The notes: generated by a model from the letters alone, not told the origin. Positions 17,024 to 25,543 are shown, numbered from the stretch's first letter. The stretch is DNA of 52,790 bases from DATEPR01 sp036502345 (GCA_036502345.1 DASXYT010000305.1:1-52790); one strand, 5' to 3'. Numbers and translations are program-made.

Positions 17024-18235
17024 ATGGGGACTGGAGGACTGTCAGCGGCGCGGCTGCGCCGGATGCACGACGTACTGGCCGGCCACGTCGGCAACGGCGA
17101 ACTGCCCGGCATCATCACGCTGGTCAGCAGGCACGGCGAGGTGCACGTCGACGTGATCGGCACCCTGGCCGTGGGCGGGACGGCGCCGATGGAACGCGAC
17201 ACCATCTTCCGTATCTCGTCGATGACCAAGCCGATCGTCGCGGCGGCCGCGATGATCCTGGTCGAGGAGTGCCGGCTGCGGCTGGACGAGCCGGTGGACG
17301 AGTTGCTGCCCGAACTGGCCGACCGGCAGGTGCTCAAGTCGCTGGAGAGCGAGCTGGACGACACGGTCCCGGCGAACCGGCCGATCACGCTGCGCGACCT
17401 GCTCACGTTCCGCTGGGGCATGGGCCAGATCATCGGGCCGCCCGACCAGTACCCGATCCTGGCCGTCGGTACCGAGCGGAAGGTCATCACCGGCGCCCCG
17501 GAACCGTCGTCGATGCTGCCGGCCGACGAGTGGCTGCGTCGACTCGGCGAACTGCCGCTGATGCACCAGCCGGGCGAGAAATGGCTGTACAACACCGGTT
17601 CTGATGTCTTGGGTGTGCTGATCTCCCGAGTTACCGGGCAGTCGCTGGAGGAGTTCCTGCGGGCACGGATCTTCGAGCCGCTGGGCATGGCGGACACGGC
17701 GTTCAGCGTGCCGGCGCGCGATGTCGACCGGTTGGCCACGAGCTACATGCCGAACATGAAGAGTGGCGAGCTGGAACTGTTCGACGAGGGTGCTGGCGGG
17801 CAGTGGACGAGTCCGCCGCCGTTCCAGTCCGGAGCCGGTGGGCTGGTGTCCACTGTGGACGACTATCTGGCGTTCGGCACGATGATGCTGAACGGGGGTC
17901 GGGTTGGTTCTGCGGAGCGGATTCTGTCCCGGCTTTCGGTGCAGGTCATGACGACCGACCAGTTGACGCCCGCACAGAAGGCGATCTCCGGCTTCATCCC
18001 CGGCTACTTCGACAACCTGGGCTGGGGTTTCGGCATGTCCGTGGCGACCGGTCGGGACGGCCTGTTCTCGGTGCCCGGCAGGTACGGCTGGGATGGTGGG
18101 CTAGGCACGACGTGGGCGACGGATCCGGCCGAGGACATGGTCGGGATCATGATGAGCCAGCGAGCCGGGTTCCCGTTGATGTCCAAGGTCTACCAGGACT
18201 TCTGGACGTCGGCCTACCAGGCCATCGACGACTAA
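17024..18235 (+). CDS. Beta-lactamase-fold serine hydrolase (class C/esterase type)
   Basis: A 403-residue serine hydrolase. The nucleophile motif is S-M-T-K (Ser66, Lys69, in FRISSMTKP) and the tyrosine motif is at Tyr189 (EKWLYNTGSDVLG). The fold signature GLVSTVDDYLAFGTMML follows, and the C-terminal strand is GGLGTTWATDP. There is no signal peptide, which favours a cytoplasmic esterase (EstB-like) over a true beta-lactamase. ATG 17024 is preferred (AGGGT upstream); ATG 16997 is an alternative adding nine residues. It diverges from the hydrolase/permease operon on the left and is followed by strong hairpins. Confidence 0.85.
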   Translation: MGTGGLSAARLRRMHDVLAGHVGNGELPGIITLVSRHGEVHVDVIGTLAVGGTAPMERDTIFRISSMTKPIVAAAAMILVEECRLRLDEPVDELLPELADRQVLKSLESELDDTVPANRPITLRDLLTFRWGMGQIIGPPDQYPILAVGTERKVITGAPEPSSMLPADEWLRRLGELPLMHQPGEKWLYNTGSDVLGVLISRVTGQSLEEFLRARIFEPLGMADTAFSVPARDVDRLATSYMPNMKSGELELFDEGAGGQWTSPPPFQSGAGGLVSTVDDYLAFGTMMLNGGRVGSAERILSRLSVQVMTTDQLTPAQKAISGFIPGYFDNLGWGFGMSVATGRDGLFSVPGRYGWDGGLGTTWATDPAEDMVGIMMSQRAGFPLMSKVYQDFWTSAYQAIDD

Positions 18236-18268
18236 TTAGGACCTCGCCGCCCGCTTCGCGCGGACGGT

Positions 18269-18329
18269 CGACTCGCCCTCGCCCTGGGGCGGGCGAGTCG
18301 GCGCCGAGAGCGCGCGGTTCGACCGCGCG
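18269..18329. terminator. Two strong hairpins downstream of the serine hydrolase
   Basis: First stem: CGACTCGCCC (18269-18278) pairs with GGGCGAGTCG (18291-18300), with an inner GCCC/GGGC pairing. Second stem: CGCGCGGT (18311-18318) pairs with ACCGCGCG (18322-18329) around a 3-nt loop. Both are perfect. They lie between convergent genes and can terminate from either side; the first shares its arm sequence with the repeat units that follow. Confidence 0.65.
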
Positions 18330-18335
18330 GACCTA

Positions 18336-18650
18336 CGATTCGGCTGCGCCGGTACGCGACTCGGCTCCACGGGCGTGCGACTCGCCCGCGCGGGTGCGCG
18401 ATTCGGTCGCCTGAGTGCGCGACTCGCCCGCGCGAGTGTGCGACTCGCCCGCGCGAGTGTGCGACTCGGCCGCAGGAGTGTGCGACTCGGTTGCGTGGGC
18501 GTGTGATTCGGCCGCCGGAGTGTGCGACTCGGCCGGGCGGCCGGGCGATTCGACTGCGCGGGTACGCGAATCGGTCGCCTGAACGCGCGACTCGCCCGCG
18601 CGAGTGTGCGACTCGGTTGCGTGGGCGTGTGATTCGGCCGCCTGGTCGGT
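18336..18650. repeat. Tandem array of fifteen 21-bp units
   Basis: Fifteen units follow each other with an exact 21-bp period and no spacers, each starting CGA(C/T)TCG or a close variant. Units 5, 6 and 13 (from 18420, 18441 and 18588) are identical and each contains ACTCGC-CCGC-GCGAGT, a perfect 6-bp-stem hairpin; others are diverged copies. A higher-order duplication is visible: units 1, 4, 5, 8 and 9 resemble units 11-15. On the minus strand one frame (18333-18656) is open and would give a heptapeptide repeat (ESHTRAG-like), but it has no ribosome-binding site, so I treat the array as non-coding. It fills the space between two convergent genes. Confidence 0.85.
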
Positions 18651-18713
18651 CGACACACCCGTGAACGGTCGACACGCACGCCTGGGTTCGGTCCGGCCTG
18701 CGGCATAGGGGAT

Positions 18714-19304
18714 CTAGTCAGGCGCCGTGACTACCGGACCCAGCGGTGCCGGCAACTCGGCCAGCTCACGCAGCCGGGCCGGTGGGAAATCCGTCCACGC
18801 CCCGCGGGGATCCCGATCGGCATGCAGGTGACGGTCGAGGAACCGCTGCCAACGACGGAGCCCGTCTACAGCCGTCGCCAGGTCGAGCTCGCCCGCCTCG
18901 ATGGCGTCGGCGTACTCGTCCAGATCGAGCAGCCGCTGGTGGCGGCCGTCGGTGGGCACCATGATGTCGATGTAGAGGTCCCGGACGACGATCGCGTGCC
19001 GCTCGACCGAGACGTGGACGAGATCGATGTACCAGGTGGCCGGCTGGTCGAGGTCGGCATCGACACCTGGCATGCGCGTGCCGTCCGCGAGGACCGCATG
19101 CCGCCAACATGGCGGCGCCATGCTCACGCCGAGGTCGAGCAGCACGAATGTCCGCTCCAGCCGCGTCAGGCCCGGCCACGGCTCGTACCGGTCCGGCAAC
19201 TGGAACGCGTAGGCGATTGTGTCCCCGGACCGGACGCCGGGCAGCGGCCCGAACAGGGGCGTCGGATCACCGTGCCGGCCACGCCACACCTCGACCTGCT
19301 CCAT
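18714..19304 (-). CDS. DUF402 (FomD-like) protein
   Basis: A 196-residue DUF402-domain protein: TRLERTFVLLDLGVSM, then WYIDLVHVSVERHAIVVRDL, and the acidic LLDLDEYADAIEAGELD characteristic of the family. Known members such as FomD hydrolyse nucleoside phosphates or CMP-phosphonates with divalent metal bound by Asp residues like those seen here. The ATG at 19304 shares a base with the stop of the glutamine-synthetase-like gene (TGATG), so the two are translationally coupled. A TTG at 19307 is possible but less likely. Coupling to a ligase that forms ADP makes a nucleotide-related accessory role possible; this is inference. Confidence 0.75.
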   Translation of the reverse strand: MEQVEVWRGRHGDPTPLFGPLPGVRSGDTIAYAFQLPDRYEPWPGLTRLERTFVLLDLGVSMAPPCWRHAVLADGTRMPGVDADLDQPATWYIDLVHVSVERHAIVVRDLYIDIMVPTDGRHQRLLDLDEYADAIEAGELDLATAVDGLRRWQRFLDRHLHADRDPRGAWTDFPPARLRELAELPAPLGPVVTAPD

Positions 19305-20665
19305 CAATGCGCCCAGCGCTGCGCCGCCGCGATCTCGTCCGCCGTGTCACCGGCGAACAGGTCGATCTCGCCACGCCGGACCGCGAGGATGGCCGACGTC
19401 AGCGAAGCGCCGAACGCCGAGGGAAGCACCGGGTCCGCCTCGAACGCGTCGGTGGCCTCGGCGAGCGAGGACGGCAACTGGCTGATGTCCCGGTCAGCCC
19501 GTTCCGCATCGGACAGCCGCCCGGGATCGACCTCGACCGGCGCGGGCAACCCAGCGCCGGCGTCCACACCGGCCAGCCCAGCGAAGATCAACCCCGCCAC
19601 CACCAGATACGGGTTCGCCGTCAGGTCGAAGCTCTTCACCTCAAGGTTGGCCGCCCACTCCCGACTCCCCACAGAACCGGTCACCAGCCGCATCGCGGCC
19701 TCGCGGTTCTCCAGGCCCCACACGGCGAACGCGCCCGCCCAGTGCTGCGGGATCAGCCGGAGGTAGCTGGCCGCCGACGGAGCACCGATCGCCAACAGTG
19801 CGGGCAGCCGGTCCAGGATGCCGGCGGCGAACGACTCGCCTGCCGCCGTCAGCCCGTACGGGCCGTCGCCGCCCGCGCACAGGTTCCGGTCACCGTCCCA
19901 CACGCTGATGTGCACGTGTCCACCGTTGCCGACGCCCTCGGCGACCACCTTCGGCGAGAACGACACCCGCAGCCCGTGCTGCTGGCTGATCGCCCTGATG
20001 GTGGCCCGCACCAACACGAGATCGTCGGCAGCGCCCACCGGATCGGCTGCGGCGACGGACACCTCGAACTGGCCGGGGCTGTACTCCGGATGGATCTGCT
20101 CGACGGCAACACCCTGTTCGCCCAGCGCGACCGCCACATCACGCACGTAGTCCGAGCGGGACACCAGCCGCGCGAAGCTGTAGGCGGCCCCACGCGCGGC
20201 CGGCCGGAACTCGTCGGCGTCCTCGGCGACCGTCCACTCCACTTCGAACGCACACTTCGCGCTCCAGCCACGGGCGGCCAACAGGTCCATCGCCACCCTG
20301 GCCAGGCCACGCTGGTCGCCGGGGTGCACAGCACCGTCCTGGTCGTACCGGTCGCCGGGCGCCCACGCCCAACCCGGCTGGCCTGCCAGCACCGTCAGCC
20401 TGCTCAGGTCCGGGTGCAGCCGGAGATCACCGACGGCGCCCGACGTCATGGCCATGTCGTTGAACAGGAACGTATCGAAACACGGCGACGCGCCGATGCC
20501 CCACGCCGCGGCCGACTCCAGCCGCTCCAGCGGCACGGCCTTGGTCCTGGCGATCCCGCTGTTGTCCACCCAGGTCACGGCCACCAGCCGGACACCCTGC
20601 GCACCCAGTTCCGGCAGCAGCACCCTGGCGTGTGCCGCGGCCGAATCGCGGTCCTGCTCGTCCAT
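19304..20665 (-). CDS. Glutamine-synthetase-like ligase (probable gamma-glutamylamide synthetase)
   Basis: A 453-residue GS-superfamily enzyme. Seen: VTWVDNSGIARTKAVPL (N-terminal beta-grasp), FEVEWTV and QIHPEYSPGQFEVS (metal-binding Glu residues), GNGGHVHISVWDG (ATP/metal His), NREAAMRLVTG, and LEVKSFDLTANPYL. The position usually Arg in the last motif is Lys. Lengths and motifs fit the GS-like group that includes gamma-glutamylamine and gamma-glutamylanilide synthases rather than housekeeping GlnA. ATG 20665 follows TGAGGT; a GTG at 20677 is less likely. Neighbours are an APC permease, a FluG-like amidohydrolase and Rieske oxygenase genes, which suggests activation of an amine by glutamylation. 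Confidence 0.82.
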   Translation of the reverse strand: MDEQDRDSAAAHARVLLPELGAQGVRLVAVTWVDNSGIARTKAVPLERLESAAAWGIGASPCFDTFLFNDMAMTSGAVGDLRLHPDLSRLTVLAGQPGWAWAPGDRYDQDGAVHPGDQRGLARVAMDLLAARGWSAKCAFEVEWTVAEDADEFRPAARGAAYSFARLVSRSDYVRDVAVALGEQGVAVEQIHPEYSPGQFEVSVAAADPVGAADDLVLVRATIRAISQQHGLRVSFSPKVVAEGVGNGGHVHISVWDGDRNLCAGGDGPYGLTAAGESFAAGILDRLPALLAIGAPSAASYLRLIPQHWAGAFAVWGLENREAAMRLVTGSVGSREWAANLEVKSFDLTANPYLVVAGLIFAGLAGVDAGAGLPAPVEVDPGRLSDAERADRDISQLPSSLAEATDAFEADPVLPSAFGASLTSAILAVRRGEIDLFAGDTADEIAAAQRWAH

Positions 20666-20760
20666 CCGGTACCTCACAGGCTTGCCATTTCACGACATCG
20701 GCGCGACGCTACCGCACGAGGCACAGCAGCAGACCCAACCTGTGATCGCAGGGAGTCGCC

Positions 20761-22230
20761 ATGTCCGAGCCAACGGGAACCGCTGTCGACACCGAAGCCA
20801 AGGCCGGCCCGGGGCTGCGTCGGAATCTCTCGGTCTGGCAGGCGGTCGGCCTGTCCGTCGCACTGATGGCGCCCAGCATGGCCGCCAACATCAACCCGCA
20901 GCAGACCGGTGTCGCCGCGGGCCGTGCCGTGCCGCTGGCGTTCTTCCTGTCCGCGATCGGCGTGCTGCTGGTGGCCTACGGCTTCGTCCGGCTCTGCCAG
21001 CACTACCAGCACGCCGGTTCGGTCTACGCGTTCGTCGGCGCCACGATCGGCCCGAGGGCAGGCGTGGTGTCCGGCCTCGGCCTGCTCGGCACGTACACGT
21101 TCTACGCGGTCGTCACGTCGTCGGCGGCCGGCAACCTGGGCACCGCGTTCCTCACCGAAGTGGGCATCTGGCCGAACCCGCCGACGTGGGGACCGTTCGT
21201 GCTGGTCGCCGTGGCGCTGATCGGGGCGTGGCTGCTGGCCGTGGTGCCGGTGAAGCGCGGCACCAGCATCCTGCTCAGCATCGAAGGCGCGACGGTCGCG
21301 CTGATCCTGCTGATCACGGTCATCATCGCGGTCCGGCTGATCTCCGGCTCGGCGCCCGGCGGCCAGGACTTCACGCTGCGGGTGTTCTCGTTCACTCCGG
21401 ACGTCGGCATGTCCGGCGTGTTCCTCGGTGCGGTGTTCGGCTTCCTGTCCTTCGCCGGGTTCGAGGCGGCGGCGACGCTCGGCGAGGAGACCCACGACGC
21501 CAAGCGCAACATCCCGCGTGCCATCCTCGGCACCGCGATCTTCGGCGGCGTGTTCTTCGTCGTGGTGACAGCCATCGAGATGATGGGCTTCGGCACCGGC
21601 TCGGCCGCGGTGTCCCGGTTCACCCACTCGTCCTCGCTGCTCGGTGATCTCGGCACCGGCTACGTCGGGTCCTGGGTCGGCGACCTGATCAGCCTCGGTG
21701 CCGCGATCAGCGCGTTCGGCTGCTGTCTCGCGTGCATCGTGGGCGGCTCGCGGCTGCTGTACGCGGTGGCGCGGGACAGCGTCGGTGCACGTGGCGTCGG
21801 CGTGCTGTCCGGCCGTGGCACGCCGGCCCGCGCGGTCGGCGTGGTCACCGGCACCGCGATCTTCATCATCCTGCTGTGCGCGTTGGCCTTCGGCGCCACC
21901 GCGACCGACACATTCGCCTGGTCGGGCAGCATCGGCACGCTGATCATCCTGGTGATCTACATCCTGACCACGATCGGCGCGATCCGGTTGGTGTTCGTGC
22001 AGCGGAAGATGACGGTGCCGATGTGGCAGGTGATCTTCCCGATCCTGGGGATCGCGCTGCTGGGCTACACGATCTACGTCAACCTCGTGCCCTACCCGAC
22101 CGCCGGGCCGGCCGAGTGGTTCCCGGTGGTGGCAGGCGGCATATTGGTGCTGGCCGTGCTCGCGGTGCTGTTCGCACCAGGGCTGTTCAGCAGGGTCGGC
22201 ACGCAACTGGCCGAGTCGGAACTGGCATGA
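20761..22230 (+). CDS. APC-family amino acid/amine permease
   Basis: A 489-residue membrane transporter with about 12 helices. The first helix region is LSVWQAVGLSVALMAPSMAAN; HYQHAGSVYAFVGATIGPRAG is the conserved APC loop; helix 6 contains GFLSFAGFEAAATLGEETHDAKRNIPRA. Likely imports an amino acid, polyamine or other amine. ATG 20761 is preceded by CAGGGAG. It diverges from the GS-like gene (95 bp between starts) and its stop overlaps the amidohydrolase start (ATGA). These are probably the first steps of one pathway: uptake by this protein, then glutamylation by the GS-like ligase. Confidence 0.88.
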   Translation: MSEPTGTAVDTEAKAGPGLRRNLSVWQAVGLSVALMAPSMAANINPQQTGVAAGRAVPLAFFLSAIGVLLVAYGFVRLCQHYQHAGSVYAFVGATIGPRAGVVSGLGLLGTYTFYAVVTSSAAGNLGTAFLTEVGIWPNPPTWGPFVLVAVALIGAWLLAVVPVKRGTSILLSIEGATVALILLITVIIAVRLISGSAPGGQDFTLRVFSFTPDVGMSGVFLGAVFGFLSFAGFEAAATLGEETHDAKRNIPRAILGTAIFGGVFFVVVTAIEMMGFGTGSAAVSRFTHSSSLLGDLGTGYVGSWVGDLISLGAAISAFGCCLACIVGGSRLLYAVARDSVGARGVGVLSGRGTPARAVGVVTGTAIFIILLCALAFGATATDTFAWSGSIGTLIILVIYILTTIGAIRLVFVQRKMTVPMWQVIFPILGIALLGYTIYVNLVPYPTAGPAEWFPVVAGGILVLAVLAVLFAPGLFSRVGTQLAESELA

Positions 22231-23363
22231 GCGAACCATGGGACCGGGTGCCGCTGGTCGACCACCACTGCCACGGCCTGCTGCGCGGTGACCTGGACCG
22301 GGCCGCCTTCGAGGAGATGATGACCGAGGCGGACAGTGCCGGTCCGCTCGGCACCACGCTGTTCGACTCGCTGATCGGGCACGCCGTGCGCCGCTGGTGC
22401 TCCCCCGTGCTCGACCTGCCGCCGCACACCGAGCCGGACGACTACCTGGCGCGGCGGGCCGAACTCGGGGCCGACGAGGTCAACCGGCGGTTCCTGGCCG
22501 CCACCGGTATCACGGACTACCTGGTGGACGGCGGTTTCCGGCCGGAACTGCTCACGTCCGCCGCCGAGTTGGGCGCGCTGGCCGGCGCGCGGGCCCACGA
22601 CGTCGTCCGGCTGGAGGTGCTGGCCGAGGACGTGGTGCGGGCCGGCACGTCGGGTGCCTCGTTCGTCGGTGACTGTACCGAGGCGTTGGCCAGGCGGGCA
22701 CCCACGGCGATCGGGTGCAAGTCCATCGCGGCCTACCGGGTCGGGCTGCGACTGGCCGGTGAACGCCCGAGTGACGCCGAGGTCGGTGTCGCCGCCGACA
22801 GATGGTTGTCCGATGTGGACAGGTACGGCGTGCTGCGGCTGGCCGACCCCGTGCTGCACCGGTTCCTGGTGTGGCTGGCGATCGAGCAGCGGCTGCCGGT
22901 GCAGTTCCACGTCGGCTACGGTGACGCCGACGTCGACCTCGCCGAGTGCGATCCGCTGTTGCTCACCGATCTGCTGCGCGCCACCGCGCCGGCAGGCGTG
23001 CCGATCCTGCTGCTGCACAACTACCCGTTCCACCGGAACGCCGGTTATCTCGCACAGGTCTTCCCGCACGTGTTCTTCGACGTCGGGCTGGCGGCGCACA
23101 ACGTCGGCTTCCGGTCCTCCGCCGTGCTCGCCGAGGCACTGGAACTGGTGCCGTTCGGCAAGTTCCTGTTCTCCAGCGACGCTTTCGGCCTGGCCGAGCA
23201 CTACCACCTCGGCACGCTGCTGTTCCGGCGAGCGCTGTCCGAGTTCCTCGGCGGCGCCGTCGAGCACGACGAGATGACCCCTGCCGACGCGCTGCGGGCC
23301 GCCGAGTTGATCGGTCACCGCAACGCCTGGCGGGTCTACGGCGAGAAGTCTTTCACTGGCTGA
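22227..23363 (+). CDS. FluG-like amidohydrolase
   Basis: A 378-residue amidohydrolase-superfamily protein with a TIM-barrel metal site. Seen: PLVDHHCHGLL at the N-terminus (HxxCH-like first-strand ligands), GCKSIAAYRVGL, PVQFHVGYGDADVDL, ILLLHNYPFHRNAGY, VFFDVGLAAHN and LFSSDAFGLAEHYHLG (late Asp). This matches the amidohydrolase half of FluG-type proteins, which in other organisms is fused to a GS-like domain. Here the two are separate genes in one locus. It is therefore a good candidate to hydrolyse the gamma-glutamyl amide or a ring-derived product. ATG 22227 overlaps the permease stop. Confidence 0.82.
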   Translation: MSEPWDRVPLVDHHCHGLLRGDLDRAAFEEMMTEADSAGPLGTTLFDSLIGHAVRRWCSPVLDLPPHTEPDDYLARRAELGADEVNRRFLAATGITDYLVDGGFRPELLTSAAELGALAGARAHDVVRLEVLAEDVVRAGTSGASFVGDCTEALARRAPTAIGCKSIAAYRVGLRLAGERPSDAEVGVAADRWLSDVDRYGVLRLADPVLHRFLVWLAIEQRLPVQFHVGYGDADVDLAECDPLLLTDLLRATAPAGVPILLLHNYPFHRNAGYLAQVFPHVFFDVGLAAHNVGFRSSAVLAEALELVPFGKFLFSSDAFGLAEHYHLGTLLFRRALSEFLGGAVEHDEMTPADALRAAELIGHRNAWRVYGEKSFTG

Positions 23364-23398
23364 AAACTGAGCTGGCGCTCCGGTGGCGTGTCCGGCGA

Positions 23399-23419
23399 CC
23401 GTTGGACCACGTCCAACGG
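23399..23419. promoter_or_regulatory. 21-bp palindromic operator before the Rieske oxygenase gene
   Basis: Perfect 9-bp arms CCGTTGGAC and GTCCAACGG flank a CAC centre. The right arm runs into the ribosome-binding site of the gene at 23430. Probable target of the IclR regulator encoded four genes downstream (25544). Confidence 0.6.
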
Positions 23420-23429
23420 AGGAGTGCCG

Positions 23430-24455
23430 ATGGCAGCCTTTGCTCGCAACCAGTGGTATGTGGCCGCCTACGGCACCGAGATCACCGACGGACTGTTTGC
23501 CAGGACCATCCTCGGTGAGCCGATTGTGTTCTACCGCACCGAATCCGGAGCGGTGACCGCGCTCGCCGACCGGTGCGTGCACCGCCGCTACCCGTTGTCC
23601 CTCGGGCACCTGGACGGCGAGCGGCTGGTCTGCGGCTACCACGGCTTCACCTACGAGCCGAGCGGCCGGTGCGTCTCGGTGCCCGGCCAGCACCGGGTGC
23701 CGAGGACGGCCAGGGTGCCGGCCTATCCGCTGGTCGAACAGGACTCGTTCGTGTGGGTGTGGATCGGCGATCCGACCCTGGCCGACCCGACGACCGTGCC
23801 GAGGGCGCCGTGGCTGGCCGACCCCGGCTACACCACCGTTGCCGGCATGGAACCGTTGGCGGCACGGTACGAACTACTGGTGGACAACCTGCTCGACCTG
23901 TCCCACGAGACCTACCTGCACGGTGGCTACATCGGCACACCCGAGGTGGCCAGCACACCGATCGTGACCGAGGTGGACGCCGAGCGGGACGTCATCCACG
24001 TGAGCAGGCACATGGCCGACGCCGAGTGCCCGGCCTTCTACGCCAAGTCCACCGGGCTCACCGGCCGGATCACCCGTTGGCAGGACATCGAGTACCACCC
24101 GCCGTGCCTGTACCTCCTGCACAGCAGGATCGCGCCGGTCGGGGTCCTGCCGAACGACGACGGCACCGATCCGGACGCCTTCCACGTCGAGGTGGTCTAC
24201 GCGATCACCCCCGAGACCGAGCACAGCACCCACGACTTCTGGGCAGTGGCAAGGGATTTCGCGCTGGACGACACCGGGGTGAGCGACTTCCTCGCGGACA
24301 GCAACCGGACAGTCGTGCTGCAGGACGTGGCCGCGCTGGACATCCTGGAGCGCTACATCGCCACCGAGGCGGACGGGTACCAGGAACTGTCGGTCAACAT
24401 CGACACCGGTGGCCTGGCCGCGCGCCGGATCCTGCGGCGAATGGCATCGACGTGA
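23430..24455 (+). CDS. VanA-type Rieske oxygenase subunit
   Basis: A 341-residue Rieske non-haem iron oxygenase. The Rieske [2Fe-2S] ligands are Cys49, His51, Cys68 and His71 (DRCVHRRYP and VCGYHGF). The mononuclear iron site is DNLLDLSHETYLH, with His159 and His164. Length and motifs fit the vanillate O-demethylase/monooxygenase group, which demethylates or hydroxylates aromatic and other substrates with electrons from a VanB-type reductase. That reductase is encoded two genes on. ATG 23430 follows GGAGGAG. The stop overlaps the next start (GTGA). Substrate unknown; the surrounding genes suggest an amine or its glutamyl derivative. Confidence 0.9.
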   Translation: MAAFARNQWYVAAYGTEITDGLFARTILGEPIVFYRTESGAVTALADRCVHRRYPLSLGHLDGERLVCGYHGFTYEPSGRCVSVPGQHRVPRTARVPAYPLVEQDSFVWVWIGDPTLADPTTVPRAPWLADPGYTTVAGMEPLAARYELLVDNLLDLSHETYLHGGYIGTPEVASTPIVTEVDAERDVIHVSRHMADAECPAFYAKSTGLTGRITRWQDIEYHPPCLYLLHSRIAPVGVLPNDDGTDPDAFHVEVVYAITPETEHSTHDFWAVARDFALDDTGVSDFLADSNRTVVLQDVAALDILERYIATEADGYQELSVNIDTGGLAARRILRRMAST

Positions 24456-24601
24456 CCGGCGACCGGGTGTTTCGGGTGCACTGGCAGCTGGGCAACGATC
24501 TGCTGGTCGGCGTGTGCCACTGCGGAGCGGAGCGCGAGTTCGCCGATCCGCTGTCGCTGTGGGACTGGCTGCTCGCCCACCCGGACGGCCACGACACGTG
24601 A
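24452..24601 (+). CDS. 49-residue conserved-looking small protein with CxC motif
   Basis: A very small gene wedged between the oxygenase and its reductase, overlapping both by four bases (GTGA at each end), so it is almost certainly translated. The peptide has VFRVHWQLGNDLLVGVCHCG, then AEREFADPLSLWDWLLAHP. The CHCG motif could bind metal with the nearby His residues, and the rest is acidic. I do not recognise a family. Its position suggests an accessory to the oxygenase/reductase pair, for example in cluster assembly or in docking the two proteins, but no function can be assigned. Confidence 0.75.
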   Translation: MTGDRVFRVHWQLGNDLLVGVCHCGAEREFADPLSLWDWLLAHPDGHDT

Positions 24602-25518
24602 CGCTGGACGTGATCGTCGAGCGCAGGGACGTACTGGCCGACGGAGTCGTCGGGCTGACGCTGCGGAGACCGGACAACGCGCCGATGCCGGCCTGGACAC
24701 CGGGTGCGCACGTGGACCTCTTGCTGGGTAACGGGTTGGTGCGCCAGTTCTCGCTGTGCGGTGACCCGGCCGACCGGTCCTCGTTGCGGGTGGCTGTGCT
24801 GCGCGAGCAGGCGGGTCGGGGCGGGTCGGCGTATGTGCACTCCGACGTGGTGGCCGGCTCAGAGTTGCGGATTCGCGGGCCACGCAACAACTTCGAGCTG
24901 GTGCCCGCACGGCGCCACGTGTTCATCGCAGGCGGTATCGGTGTGACACCGATCCTGCCGATGGTCGCCGCGGCGCACGACTGGCGACTGGTCTACGGCG
25001 GCCGAACGAGGATGTCGATGGCGTTCCTGACCGAGTTGGCCCGTTACGGCGACCGGGTCGAGATCCACCCGCAGGACGAGGACGGCCTGATCGACGTGGT
25101 CGGCGTGCTTGCCGAGCCCGAGCAGGACACCGCGATCTACTGCTGCGGACCGGAACCGCTGCTGGCCGCCGTCACGCGGGCGAGTGAGCGCTGGCCGGCC
25201 GGGTCGCTGCACGTGGAACGGTTCGCCCCGGTGGCCGACACCGGTGGCGCGGCGCCGATCGAGGTCGAGCTGGTCGGTTCCGGGCGGACGATCACCGTGC
25301 CCGCGCACTCCTCGATTCTGGCGGCAATCGAGGCGGCCGGCATCCCGGTGCTGTCCTCCTGCCGGGAGGGCACCTGCGGCACGTGCGAGACCGATGTGCT
25401 GGCCGGCGTGCCCGACCACCGCGACTCGCTGCTCACCGAATCCGAACGGGCTGCCGGCGACACGATGATGATCTGCGTGTCCAGGGCGGTCGGGCCACGG
25501 CTCGTGCTCGACCTGTGA
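24598..25518 (+). CDS. VanB-type oxygenase reductase (FMN, NAD, plant-type [2Fe-2S])
   Basis: A 306-residue phthalate-dioxygenase-reductase family protein. The FMN domain contains VRQFSLCGDP (about 48-57); the NAD domain contains FIAGGIGVTPILPM (109-122) and YCCGPEPLL; and the C-terminal ferredoxin domain has Cys255, Cys260, Cys263 and Cys293 as cluster ligands (CREGTCGTC, then MMICVSRA). It passes electrons from NADH to the Rieske centre of the upstream oxygenase. GTG 24598 overlaps the stop of the 49-aa gene. It might also serve the dioxygenase at 36639, whose cluster has no reductase of its own; that is inference. Confidence 0.9.
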   Translation: MTLDVIVERRDVLADGVVGLTLRRPDNAPMPAWTPGAHVDLLLGNGLVRQFSLCGDPADRSSLRVAVLREQAGRGGSAYVHSDVVAGSELRIRGPRNNFELVPARRHVFIAGGIGVTPILPMVAAAHDWRLVYGGRTRMSMAFLTELARYGDRVEIHPQDEDGLIDVVGVLAEPEQDTAIYCCGPEPLLAAVTRASERWPAGSLHVERFAPVADTGGAAPIEVELVGSGRTITVPAHSSILAAIEAAGIPVLSSCREGTCGTCETDVLAGVPDHRDSLLTESERAAGDTMMICVSRAVGPRLVLDL

Positions 25519-25543
25519 GCCTCCGATCAGGCACGATGTCGTA

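Noticed and set aside
18336..18650. Possible CRISPR array
   Set aside because: Units are contiguous with no unique spacers, and no cas genes are present.
18333..18656. A 107-codon open frame on the minus strand encoding ESHTRAG-like heptads
   Set aside because: It is open because the array has a 7-codon period; there is no ribosome-binding site, start context or domain, and neighbouring frames are also nearly open. Reported as a repeat instead.
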